Below, in pieces: positions 34,353 through 40,359 of a DNA stretch of 40,359 nt (position 1 is its first letter; each line of letters starts with the position of its first letter). Source of the stretch: Geobacter sp. UBA5735 (GTDB lineage: Bacteria > Desulfobacterota > Desulfuromonadia > Geobacterales > Geobacteraceae); assembly GCA_002419385.1 (NCBI GenBank), contig DIFZ01000007.1, positions 1 to 40,359 on the forward strand, read 5' to 3'. The notes beneath the pieces are model-generated. The model had not been told where the DNA came from and ran no database searches. It saw only the letters and a list, made by a program, of their open reading frames with translations. The translations under genes and the position numbers were made by a program.

Positions 34353-34818
34353 GGCGATCTATCCAGCCATAGGGGCTCAGAACTGCACCGGGGTCAGAAA
34401 CTTGCTAGGCTTCTAAAGCTAGTACTGTGTCTATCCGGAAACTCCGGATCGACACGAATGCGGTTTCCAATTCGGAAACGAGGATTTTTTTGTTCTGACA
34501 AGGAAACCAAGGGCTTGCGCGGAGGCATACTCAGGTATGTCGCACAAGCAAGCCCGCTGGTTGACACCATCAGGGCATAAAAAGACCGTTTCCGGATGGA
34601 AACTAAGAAAGGAACTGATAACATTCGGTATTTGCGGCAATGAAAAAAGCACAGTGCTATCGAAAATTTCAACTTTGCATAAGCTCATAGAAGCCTTCAC
34701 AGTGCGGTAACCGACTACTGTGGATGTTCTGTGGTCGGACCAGCCAAACCATCCGGGAAACATGCTGGAATCATCACAAAAAACGACATTTCCAGCGCCT
34801 GGAACCGCATTTATACGG
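34353..34818. other. Gene-free region with structured repeat
   Basis: No gene was supported in these 466 bases; weak minus-strand ORFs here have no ribosome site. The main content is the repeat-like element at 34432-34597. Confidence 0.5.
34432..34597. repeat. Structured intergenic element with inverted ends
   Basis: The element has ATCCGGAAAC near its left end and GTTTCCGGAT at its right end, about 165 bp apart. Inside, GCTTGCGC..GGCATAC and GTATGTCGCACAAGC form an imperfect stem around TCAG. The organisation resembles a small non-coding mobile repeat; only one copy is in the window. Confidence 0.45.
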
Positions 34819-35475
34819 TCATTTCTTCCGCAGGCGCCTGAACAGGATAAAAAACAACCCCATATGAAGGAAAGCCGCTACTGCCATCTGTAGTGCGGAC
34901 TTCATCCTTGCCTTTCCGACCAGAATTGAAATTTGCTTGTAATCGAATCCGTTTTCTGCAAAGAGCGATCCTCTTGATGTGATCTCCTCGAATTCGACCA
35001 TAAACTGGTTACCAAGGTGCCAAATCGCCAGATAAAAGGCTATCGCAACAAAGATGAAACATATCAGAACGCTACGGACAAAATGATTTCCTCGCTTTCT
35101 GTCCTGGTCCGATATTTCTGCAAAGTTCAGAAAAACCAGCCAGCATGACACTAAAATCGGAAGAATCAGGTATCCTGAGGCTCTACATTCATAATAGAGA
35201 AGAGAAGCGTAGCAGACAACATCCAACAGAATCCCACCAACAATCAAAAGGGATTCTGCGTATCGTGCATGATATCTGAATCGCTTTAGTCCGCTTGCAG
35301 ACAAAATCATGAAATTCCCGACAGCAAGCAGGACAATTGCCAACCCGCCGCCAGGAATGGTTGCCTGACATATCGTGATCGGCTTGAGCAAAAGCGGAAA
35401 CACCATCAGGTAGGAAAGCGCATAATACAAATAATGACTATCGGCATGCCCCTTCAGGCTATCAACCCACTTCAT
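34819..35475 (-). CDS. Six-helix membrane protein, candidate immunity protein
   Basis: A 218-residue integral membrane protein with about six hydrophobic helices (for example YALSYLMVFPLLL, GLAIVLLAVGNFMILSAS, SLLIVGGILLDVVCYASLLY, YLILPILVSCWLVFLNF, SVLICFIFVAIAFYLAIW, LQMAVAAFLHMGLFFILF). It has no recognised family. It is the last gene of a compact minus-strand cassette: hcp, a small glycine-zipper protein, then this gene, with gaps of 31 and 55 bp. In Type VI secretion cassettes this position is usually taken by the immunity protein, and a polytopic membrane protein would fit protection against a membrane-targeting toxin. That role is inference. Base composition is more AT-rich than most of the window. 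Confidence 0.75.
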   Translation of the reverse strand: MKWVDSLKGHADSHYLYYALSYLMVFPLLLKPITICQATIPGGGLAIVLLAVGNFMILSASGLKRFRYHARYAESLLIVGGILLDVVCYASLLYYECRASGYLILPILVSCWLVFLNFAEISDQDRKRGNHFVRSVLICFIFVAIAFYLAIWHLGNQFMVEFEEITSRGSLFAENGFDYKQISILVGKARMKSALQMAVAAFLHMGLFFILFRRLRKK

Positions 35476-35530
35476 CAGACAATCTCCCGGAAATTCAACA
35501 GTTTTCTTCCAGTATTGGCAAACTGCTCAA

Positions 35531-35881
35531 TTAGCCGGGATCCGCCATGCATAGGTCAAAAATTCGTTGAGCTTCCATGGCGCATCCTGCTTTTCCTGCG
35601 TAAAATTCCGAATCAAGCCAATCCACAAGAAAACATCCTGCCAGGGATATTCCGCCACCAATGGCTGTACCCAAAGGAGATTTGCTGATGAAGGTTCCTG
35701 CTGCTGCACCGCCGATTGCCCATACGACACAATGTCCTTGCTTCGCTTTTTCAATTTCGTCGATATGGCTGACACAGACATTGTAGACCGCACGTGCTTT
35801 TTGCCGACACTGTGCTTGTCTTTCCAGATGCTGCTTGTCAATCAGTCCGGTCACAAACTGTTCACGATTAGTGTCTGACAT
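35531..35881 (-). CDS. Glycine-zipper protein, candidate Hcp-dependent effector
   Basis: A 116-residue protein; the ATG at 35881 follows GAGGAGAT and the upstream part of the frame is an overlap with hcp. The N-terminal half is helical and charged (DKQHLERQAQCRQKARAVYN). A hydrophobic glycine-rich stretch runs from about residue 53 to 88, with AIGGAAAGTF and GTAIGGGISLAGCFLVDWL, a glycine-zipper hairpin of the kind that inserts in or perturbs membranes. Six cysteines (25, 36, 51, 83, 100, 111) could make disulfides. There is no signal peptide, as expected for cargo loaded into an Hcp tube. It lies between hcp and a six-helix membrane protein gene. No enzyme motif was seen; toxin activity is inferred from context. 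Confidence 0.7.
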   Translation of the reverse strand: MSDTNREQFVTGLIDKQHLERQAQCRQKARAVYNVCVSHIDEIEKAKQGHCVVWAIGGAAAGTFISKSPLGTAIGGGISLAGCFLVDWLDSEFYAGKAGCAMEAQRIFDLCMADPG

Positions 35882-35912
35882 CGGCATCTCCTCTCTCATC
35901 AGGTGGCCGTCA

Positions 35913-36401
35913 CTATTGTTTAGGCGCAGTCCAGGAGTCCTCAGCTTCAATTCCACTTTGTTCCCAGGTAAGCTTGATCTTCTTGTACGTGAAAGAAACA
36001 ACTTCCATGTGACCGTATGGGTCATTCGTTGACATAAGGGTGGTTGGCATTGCAGGTTGAAAATTTGTTATGATAGCATCCTCAAGGACCGTAGTGTAAT
36101 AATGCTCTTCTGTACCTTGTTTACTGATGCGGTAATACATGAGAGTAACATTCTTCATGTGCTCTCCTGTGCAAAGCGCCTGGAAGAGCTTGGGAGAACT
36201 CTTGTCGATCATCTTTACGATAGTAAATGGTTCATGGACGCGCTTGCCCGTCGGCAAACCGGAGTGGGGGTCGCGAGGCATGTAAACATTGTGCCGTAGC
36301 TCGTAAACAAGAATCGTCCCCTCTCTGCCCTGCATTTCACATGACCCCTCAATCGCACCCTGCTTTTCGCCTTTCAAGGAAAGATGACACGGCATTGGCA
36401 T
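35913..36401 (-). CDS. hcp: Type VI secretion tube protein Hcp
   Basis: A 162-residue Hcp-family protein. Hcp forms hexameric rings that stack into the inner tube of the Type VI secretion system and can carry effectors inside the ring. Characteristic segments are MPCHLSLKGEKQGAIEGSCE at the N-terminus, HEPFTIVKMIDKSSPKLFQA in the middle, and LCTGEHMKNVTLMYYR with GTEEHYYTTVLEDAIIT toward the end. A strong AGGAGG site precedes the ATG. No sheath, baseplate or VgrG gene is in the window, so this is an orphan hcp that would rely on a T6SS elsewhere in the genome. It heads the cassette with the glycine-zipper and membrane protein genes. Confidence 0.92.
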   Translation of the reverse strand: MPMPCHLSLKGEKQGAIEGSCEMQGREGTILVYELRHNVYMPRDPHSGLPTGKRVHEPFTIVKMIDKSSPKLFQALCTGEHMKNVTLMYYRISKQGTEEHYYTTVLEDAIITNFQPAMPTTLMSTNDPYGHMEVVSFTYKKIKLTWEQSGIEAEDSWTAPKQ

Positions 36402-36646
36402 GATCTTGAACCTCCTGTAAAGCCGATTTTAAATTATTATCATTTGTTAATATGTTTTTGTCAATATATAAATTCATGACAATATCCTGTAATACGCTTT
36501 ATGCGAAGCACCTCCGACAAGGTAATGGCAGTATAGCAACCGTTTCAATCCCAAATGCCGGCTATGCGCTAGCGACAGGTATCAATGGCTTCGTCAACTG
36601 CCAAATCCAACTGCAGAATCTGTTCATTCTATTCCTGCCATTGAAC
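36402..36646. other. Intergenic region upstream of hcp
   Basis: About 245 AT-rich bases between hipA and hcp, both transcribed leftward. No gene was seen. The hcp promoter must lie here, but no clear box pair was identified. Confidence 0.4.
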
Positions 36647-37852
36647 TCACGCAGACAAGGTTTCCGTCACGCCTTCGTTCCAAGCGGCCAGCATCATGAC
36701 TCCCACTTGCCGGAACTCGGGGTGATCCTCCATATACGCCGTCAGCACGCCCCGGGTATCGTTCACCGCATCGGCCACCTCTTCGAAAATTTGCCCGACT
36801 TTCCCCACCGGCAATGCCAAATGGATTACGGCAAACTTCTCCAATATCTTCCGCGGCCACCACTTCTTGGCGCCAGCCAGTGACAATGCAGGGACATCCC
36901 GAGGTATGTAGGCCACAGTCGTCACCATATCGTAGACAGGCGCCAATCTGACCGGCAGCCCGGGACGCTCGTACAGCACACCGAAATTCTTCAAGTGGGC
37001 ATCTCCATTCCTTATCATGCACGATAGCACGAGAGAGGCGAAAAACTGCTCACGGGCTCCCTGCAGGAACTCTCCCGACACGAAATCCTTAATGGTTCGT
37101 GCCACCCGTTCGCAGGTACTGTTATATTTTTGGGCGGCACCCAAGGCCTGCAGGCTGCACATATCCTCGAAGCCCAGGGGAGAGCAGTCAGAAGCAGCTA
37201 TGTCGAACCGCTTCATCACGAACAGTCCGCCATTTTCCGATAAGTGGAACTCGGGTACCGGCAAACCTGCCCGCTGCGCCGCAGTCATGCACAAAAACTC
37301 GTTCGCCGCCAATTGGGGATAGTCGGTCCCCCAGGATTTCACGATATAACCGCCAACAGTGGTTGTTCCCCGCTCAGTCGCGTCCAGCATAACCTTCGGC
37401 TGCACGCCAGACACACCGGATCGGAGGGCGTATCTTGCCACCAGGTCGTGAAACAGTTCCTCCGTGTCAGAGTAAGATAAAAGATCCTCCAGCGATTCGG
37501 AAGTTTCCACGATACCAGGAACCGAATCCTCCGGCAGCGAAAACCGGTTGCGTCCGATCTGATTGCCGCCGGTCACACGGAGGATCGTCAAATCATCCTC
37601 ACCGGTCAGCTTTGCAATGGTGCGTCGAACAATCTCCAGCAGTGCTCCTTCAGGCAAATTCATCTGGAATATCGGGTGGATATCGCGACTCAACCAGCTC
37701 TCAAGGCGTACCGGCATGGTAAGCGACACTTGGGCGTCCAGTGTCGCTGCAGACTGATCGTAAGCAAAGACATACTGGCGCTGGCCCAGAGTCCGGGCCA
37801 GAAGACCCGCCCGGCAATCAGCAACCCATACAGCCAAAGCATCAGCACTCAC
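36647..37852 (-). CDS. hipA: HipA-type serine/threonine kinase toxin
   Basis: A 401-residue HipA-family protein. HipA toxins phosphorylate a target such as glutamyl-tRNA synthetase and cause growth arrest or persistence. The N-terminal subdomain (about 1-110) has the LPEGAL segment; the phosphate loop SGVSGVQPK is at 145-153; the conserved lysine is in FVMKRFD (214); the catalytic loop RNGDAHLKNF is at 281-290; and the metal-binding PVYDMV contains Asp308. All key residues are intact. The start is a GTG that overlaps the stop of hipB by four bases (GTGA), so the two are translationally coupled. The pair forms a type II toxin-antitoxin module inside the accessory region. Confidence 0.93.
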   Translation of the reverse strand: MSADALAVWVADCRAGLLARTLGQRQYVFAYDQSAATLDAQVSLTMPVRLESWLSRDIHPIFQMNLPEGALLEIVRRTIAKLTGEDDLTILRVTGGNQIGRNRFSLPEDSVPGIVETSESLEDLLSYSDTEELFHDLVARYALRSGVSGVQPKVMLDATERGTTTVGGYIVKSWGTDYPQLAANEFLCMTAAQRAGLPVPEFHLSENGGLFVMKRFDIAASDCSPLGFEDMCSLQALGAAQKYNSTCERVARTIKDFVSGEFLQGAREQFFASLVLSCMIRNGDAHLKNFGVLYERPGLPVRLAPVYDMVTTVAYIPRDVPALSLAGAKKWWPRKILEKFAVIHLALPVGKVGQIFEEVADAVNDTRGVLTAYMEDHPEFRQVGVMMLAAWNEGVTETLSA

Positions 37853-38088
37853 TTCTCGCCCCTGAGTTCATCCAAAGTCGGCGGCGCCCCTGCTGGTCGC
37901 ACCCGGAATTCCAGGTTGAGATACTCCAGCATCCTGATCAGCTTGCGGACACCGATTTCCTGGACAGTACCCGTTTCGATCTGGCTGATCGTAGTGCGGC
38001 TCATCTCCAGGTCCTTCGCCATCTTTTCCTGGGATATCTTCCGGCGCTTGCGCTCTTTGCGTAGTTCTTCACCGATCTCGAATAGCAT
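37849..38088 (-). CDS. hipB: HipB-type antitoxin, XRE-family
   Basis: A 79-residue Cro/CI-type helix-turn-helix protein. The DNA-binding region includes LRKERKRRKISQEKMAKDLE, with the recognition helix in MSRTTISQIETG. Its C-terminal tail (NLEFRVRPAGAPPTL) resembles the HipA-contacting end. It should neutralise HipA and repress the operon. There is no Shine-Dalgarno sequence before the ATG, and the likely -10 box TATAAA ends only 8 bases upstream, which suggests a leaderless transcript. Two direct repeats lie immediately upstream as probable operators. Confidence 0.93.
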   Translation of the reverse strand: MLFEIGEELRKERKRRKISQEKMAKDLEMSRTTISQIETGTVQEIGVRKLIRMLEYLNLEFRVRPAGAPPTLDELRGEK

Positions 38089-38089
38089 G

Positions 38090-38112
38090 ATTGCATTTTA
38101 TACGAAACATAT
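38090..38112. promoter_or_regulatory. Candidate HipB operator 1, overlapping the hipBA promoter
   Basis: The 23-bp unit beginning ATTGCATT and ending AAACATAT is repeated 40 bp away. It covers the likely -10 box (TATAAA on the minus strand) of hipB. Confidence 0.6.
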
Positions 38113-38129
38113 TGCTTATTCAAGTACAA

Positions 38130-38152
38130 ATTGCATTACATATAAAACATAT
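38130..38152. promoter_or_regulatory. Candidate HipB operator 2
   Basis: A second copy of the 23-bp unit beginning ATTGCATT and ending AAACATAT, in direct orientation to the first and exactly 40 bp from it. Confidence 0.6.
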
Positions 38153-38305
38153 CAAAGGTGCGGTTTTTCACCCCTCAGGCAAGTGCCCCCAAAAAGCTGA
38201 CGCCATCTCGATTGGTGGAGTCCCGTGAGTCCCGGGGTCGGAGCAAGATTCCCGGAAAAATCGTGACGTTTTCCCTTTTTTCTATTCAAATCTTGGGAAA
38301 AATTC

Positions 38306-38359
38306 CTTGACCCGTCTACCGGTTCACACTTTAGCCTTGAAATCGTCACGGCCATGACA
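38306..38359 (+). promoter_or_regulatory. MerR-type promoter of the small gene and merR (copy 2 of the repeat)
   Basis: TTGACC (38307-38312), an unusually long 19-bp spacer and TAGCCT (38332-38337). A 19-bp spacer is the signature of promoters activated by MerR-family proteins, which untwist the DNA to realign the boxes, and a merR gene lies downstream. The same 54-bp element occurs at 32302-32355. Confidence 0.6.
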
Positions 38360-38392
38360 GAAAATTCAAAGAGCGATGAAGGGAGAATGACA

Positions 38393-38578
38393 ATGAAGAA
38401 TCAGGTATCGGTAGAGGAATGGGTTAAACGGTTCCGGGCCATCGGATTGGACGATGCAGCCATGGAAAAATGGCACCGTCTGTTCGAGCAGGAAAACCCG
38501 GATGGGCATCAGAGTTTCCTGGAGTGGTTGGGGCTGCCGGAAGAGAAAATCAAGTCAATCCGGGCCAGGTACGCATAA
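38393..38578 (+). CDS. Stand-alone paralogue of the MerR C-terminal domain
   Basis: A 61-residue protein starting at the ATG at 38393 after an AGGGAG site; the frame is open back to 38354 and the longer form of 74 residues cannot be excluded. Its sequence, including FRAIGLDDAAMEKWHRLFEQ and SFLEWLGLPEEKI, aligns over about 50 residues with the C-terminal domain of the MerR protein encoded next (LRAAGMDDHAMRKLHAEFE and AFLLSLGISEKEAQLIR), with about 22 identical positions and no gaps. It therefore looks like a detached copy of the regulator's sensor domain. It may bind the same signal, titrate it, or act with the regulator. It shares the MerR-type promoter and is followed by a hairpin before merR. 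Confidence 0.8.
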   Translation: MKNQVSVEEWVKRFRAIGLDDAAMEKWHRLFEQENPDGHQSFLEWLGLPEEKIKSIRARYA

Positions 38579-38585
38579 ACTCGAC

Positions 38586-38610
38586 AGCCCCCGGCTACCT
38601 GCCGGGGGCT
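38586..38610 (+). terminator. Strong hairpin between the small gene and merR
   Basis: A perfect 10-bp stem, AGCCCCCGGC with GCCGGGGGCT around TACCT, lies in the 54-bp gap. There is only a short TT after it, so it may be a partial terminator that makes the small protein more abundant than the regulator. Confidence 0.6.
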
Positions 38611-38632
38611 TTACCGGCATACCGGAGGCGAT

Positions 38633-39157
38633 ATGTACCGAATCACAGAACTGGCAAGCCAGTTCGGATTATCACGAAGCACTCTGCTCTATTACGACCG
38701 GATAGGACTGCTCAAACCCTCTGGACGGAGTGAATCCAATTATCGACGGTATTCCGCAGCAGAACGGGATCGATTGGCGTCAATCTGCGCCATGCGTCGA
38801 GCCGGTGTGGATATCGAGGGGATACGCACAATCCTCCAAACAGCCGGTGACGAAGCAACCGACGTCTTGAAGCGTCGCCTGGCTTATATCAGCAGCGAAA
38901 TCTCGGCGCTGCAAACCAAACAGCGGATGATTGCCGGGATGCTGAAATTGCAGGGTGAAGGCGGTCCCAAGAATACCGTCGACAAGGAGATGTTTGTATC
39001 CATGCTCCGTGCTGCGGGGATGGATGACCATGCCATGCGGAAGTTGCATGCCGAATTTGAGCGAAAGGAACCGGCCGCACATCATGCTTTCCTGCTCTCA
39101 CTGGGAATATCGGAGAAGGAAGCCCAGCTCATTCGCATATGGTCCTGGACAGCTTAA
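38633..39157 (+). CDS. MerR-family transcriptional regulator
   Basis: A 174-residue MerR-type regulator. The N-terminal winged helix is MYRITELASQFGLSRSTLLY with YDRIGLLKPSGR and NYRRYSAAERDRLASICAMR. A dimerisation coiled coil follows (about residues 75-110), then a C-terminal domain (about 116-174) with no metal-binding cysteines, so it is not a metal-sensor type. The C-terminal domain is homologous to the small protein encoded just upstream. The promoter of that small gene has the 19-bp spacer expected for MerR activation, so positive autoregulation is likely. The signal is unknown. A second copy of the promoter element lies 6 kb to the left. Confidence 0.93.
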   Translation: MYRITELASQFGLSRSTLLYYDRIGLLKPSGRSESNYRRYSAAERDRLASICAMRRAGVDIEGIRTILQTAGDEATDVLKRRLAYISSEISALQTKQRMIAGMLKLQGEGGPKNTVDKEMFVSMLRAAGMDDHAMRKLHAEFERKEPAAHHAFLLSLGISEKEAQLIRIWSWTA

Positions 39158-39304
39158 GGGGACACGCTGCAGCTCCGAGAGGGGAATCCGGTCTTTTTCT
39201 GCCAAATAATATCCTCTTATCAACATGTTATCTTTCGACCCCAAATCAAACATCAAAATTTATCACTGCCGAATATCAGAAGATTCAGCAGAAAACGTAT
39301 TCTA

Positions 39305-39395
39305 TTTATCCTACACTTTACACAATATTGTTGCATATGTAGGACAAATTGTTTATCCTACGATTATACATGTCAGAAACTTTTTGTAGGATAAA
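39305..39395. promoter_or_regulatory. Four-half-site operator and promoter upstream of the DUF6788-like gene
   Basis: Half-sites TTTATCCTAC at 39305 and 39352 and GTAGGAYAAA at 39339 and 39386 form two units of identical geometry (half-site, 24 bp, inverted half-site) offset by exactly 47 bp. The two inner half-sites make a near-perfect palindrome. A promoter candidate, TTGCAT with a 17-bp spacer and TATCCT (39354-39359), overlaps it. A dedicated repressor is likely, but the protein is not identified in the window. Confidence 0.7.
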
Positions 39396-39408
39396 CAAGA
39401 GGTTCACC

Positions 39409-39804
39409 ATGCGGAAAAACAAGGTGGAAGACGATGGAATAAAGGGAATGCTCCGGGATGAGTATAACCGTTGCCTTGAACTTCTGGACCAGGTGCTGAA
39501 GGCAATAAATAATTACCCACGCGGGAAATTGGTCGTCAAGAAGGTTAAGGCACGGGGACACGTCTACGAATATCACCACCTCCAATGGCGGGAGGGCGCC
39601 AGGGTTCTATCCCGCCATGTCCCCAAGAAAGAGATCCCGGAAATTCAGAAAATGATCGAGCAGCGTGAAGCATATCGTAGCAATTACCTGAAGCTCGAAA
39701 AGCGACTGGCATATCTTGCCCCCCTGATCGGCGAAAAGAGGCCTTCAATGAGGAGTCGAATTCTGAAAGGAATTGCGCCATCCGCCCCTGAGAAGAAAGT
39801 TTGA
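39409..39804 (+). CDS. DUF6788-like protein of unknown function
   Basis: A 131-residue basic, mostly helical protein. The ATG at 39409 was chosen because it follows AAGAGG and because two upstream ATGs lie inside the operator. The central segment NNYPRGKLVVKKVKARGHVY, followed by a tyrosine/histidine-rich EYHHLQWREG and KKEIPEIQKMIEQREAYRSN, matches a family of small proteins found next to nucleotidyltransferase or other accessory genes in delta-proteobacteria; I place it there from memory with moderate certainty. The following gene on the strand is a nucleotidyltransferase only 64 bp away, so the two may form an operon of toxin-antitoxin type. That is inference. Confidence 0.7.
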   Translation: MRKNKVEDDGIKGMLRDEYNRCLELLDQVLKAINNYPRGKLVVKKVKARGHVYEYHHLQWREGARVLSRHVPKKEIPEIQKMIEQREAYRSNYLKLEKRLAYLAPLIGEKRPSMRSRILKGIAPSAPEKKV

Positions 39805-39868
39805 AAAAACTTGAATATTCGCTTGAGAGTCTCCCTGTTCCGGGCAGTTCAAAAGAGGATAAATCAGC

Positions 39869-40359
39869 ATGCTAATTGACGGTGATGTCAGGATTTTTCC
39901 GGATGAGGTAAAAGAACTTCTCCAAGGATTGGCGGCCGAGATTTTTTTGCTGACGGTATTCTATGCGGTTCATGGGTTATGCTCGTTTATCGACTTCATC
40001 ATAAACTCGCTTATGCCCTACGTACCGAGGACATTGATTTCGCTGTCGAAACATCTAGGCATTGCGCGACAGATGTACCGGACATTTTGAAGAAACTGGG
40101 GTATCTTCCGGTTCTGGATGTTCATGGCCTGGAGAAATTCGTCAAAGGAACCTTTTCCATCGAATTTCTCATCAACCGCAAGGGTGGCAAAGATGCCCCA
40201 TTCGTAGCGGTAAAGCAGATGAAAATCCGCGCTCTTCCCCTGCCCTTCGTATCAATGCTCTTCATTGATACCATCGCCGTTGACTTTGGTGAGTTCCAAA
40301 TCCGGATCCCCTGCGTCGAAGCTCTCTTTCTTCACAAACTTATCATTGCACAAAGAAGG
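39869..40359 (+). pseudogene. GSU2403-type nucleotidyltransferase, frameshifted and cut by the window edge
   Basis: The ATG at 39869 follows AGAGG and starts MLIDGDVRIFPDEVKELLQG, then LAAEIF, before a T7 run at 39942-39948. From 39949 a different frame continues to the window end with nucleotidyltransferase sequence: GILCGSWVMLVYRL (the GS motif), LRTEDIDFAVE (the metal-binding D-x-D), KKLGYLPVLDVHGLEKF, and VEALFLHKLIIAQRR at the edge. One extra T in the run would restore a single frame. The protein belongs to the minimal nucleotidyltransferase-like fold and could act as a toxin of an antitoxin pair or modify another molecule. It is either inactivated, phase-variable or affected by a homopolymer sequencing error. 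Confidence 0.75.

Noticed and set aside
35527..35841. A second minus-strand ORF overlapping the glycine-zipper gene
   Set aside because: It has no ribosome site and no hydrophobic or domain pattern; the other frame has a strong ribosome site and a coherent protein.
1..40359. Search for tRNA, rRNA, CRISPR arrays and complete insertion sequences
   Set aside because: Reading by eye gave no tRNA-like T-arm with matching acceptor, no regularly spaced direct repeats of CRISPR type and no transposase gene. A covariance-model search would be needed to exclude small RNAs.

Overview
The window looks like a chromosomal segment of a Geobacter-like Desulfuromonadota bacterium. This is inferred from the gene repertoire and the fairly high GC content: several c-di-GMP proteins, a GSU2403-type nucleotidyltransferase, an ECF sigma factor beside carboxymuconolactone-decarboxylase-like (CMD) genes, and secreted proteins with InlB-type repeats. 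No rRNA, tRNA or 16S-level marker is visible, so the lineage is not proven. No CRISPR array or complete insertion sequence was seen.

The left part (1-11.5 kb) is mostly ordinary housekeeping and stress genes. It holds the 3' end of katG, a FAS1 protein, mogA, an XRE-cupin regulator, an MscS channel, a small amphipathic lipoprotein, a universal stress protein, a secreted alkaline phosphatase, a QueG-like Fe-S protein and a YqeY protein. It ends with a large CsgG-like/carboxypeptidase-regulatory-repeat protein whose signal peptide is separated from the mature part by an in-frame amber codon.

The middle (11.5-32.2 kb) carries a frameshifted secreted protein, a short topoisomerase I convergent with a PadR regulator, two flavin disulfide-type reductases, slyX and two large c-di-GMP proteins. 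It continues with a TPR-metallophosphoesterase operon, an ECF sigma factor divergent from three CMD-like genes, a repeat-containing secreted protein and a HAD nucleotidase. Three otherwise unrelated secreted proteins here (ending at 11500, 24225 and 31449) share one C-terminal module: an InlB-like repeat followed by a short beta-helix-like tail that ends exactly at the stop codon.

The right part (32.3-40.4 kb) is an accessory region, visibly more AT-rich in places. It holds a DUF4143 ATPase behind a perfect 20-bp inverted repeat, a structured intergenic repeat, an orphan T6SS hcp followed by a glycine-zipper protein and a six-helix membrane protein (a candidate effector/immunity pair), and hipBA. 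About 6 kb of it lies between two 54-bp copies of a MerR-type promoter element. The right-hand copy drives a small gene plus a merR gene, and the small gene is a stand-alone paralogue of that regulator's C-terminal domain. The window ends in a DUF6788-like gene and a frameshifted nucleotidyltransferase behind a regularly spaced four-half-site operator.

The strongest candidates for something undescribed are the Hcp-linked membrane toxin/immunity cassette, the shared C-terminal module, and the MerR system with its duplicated sensor domain and second promoter copy.
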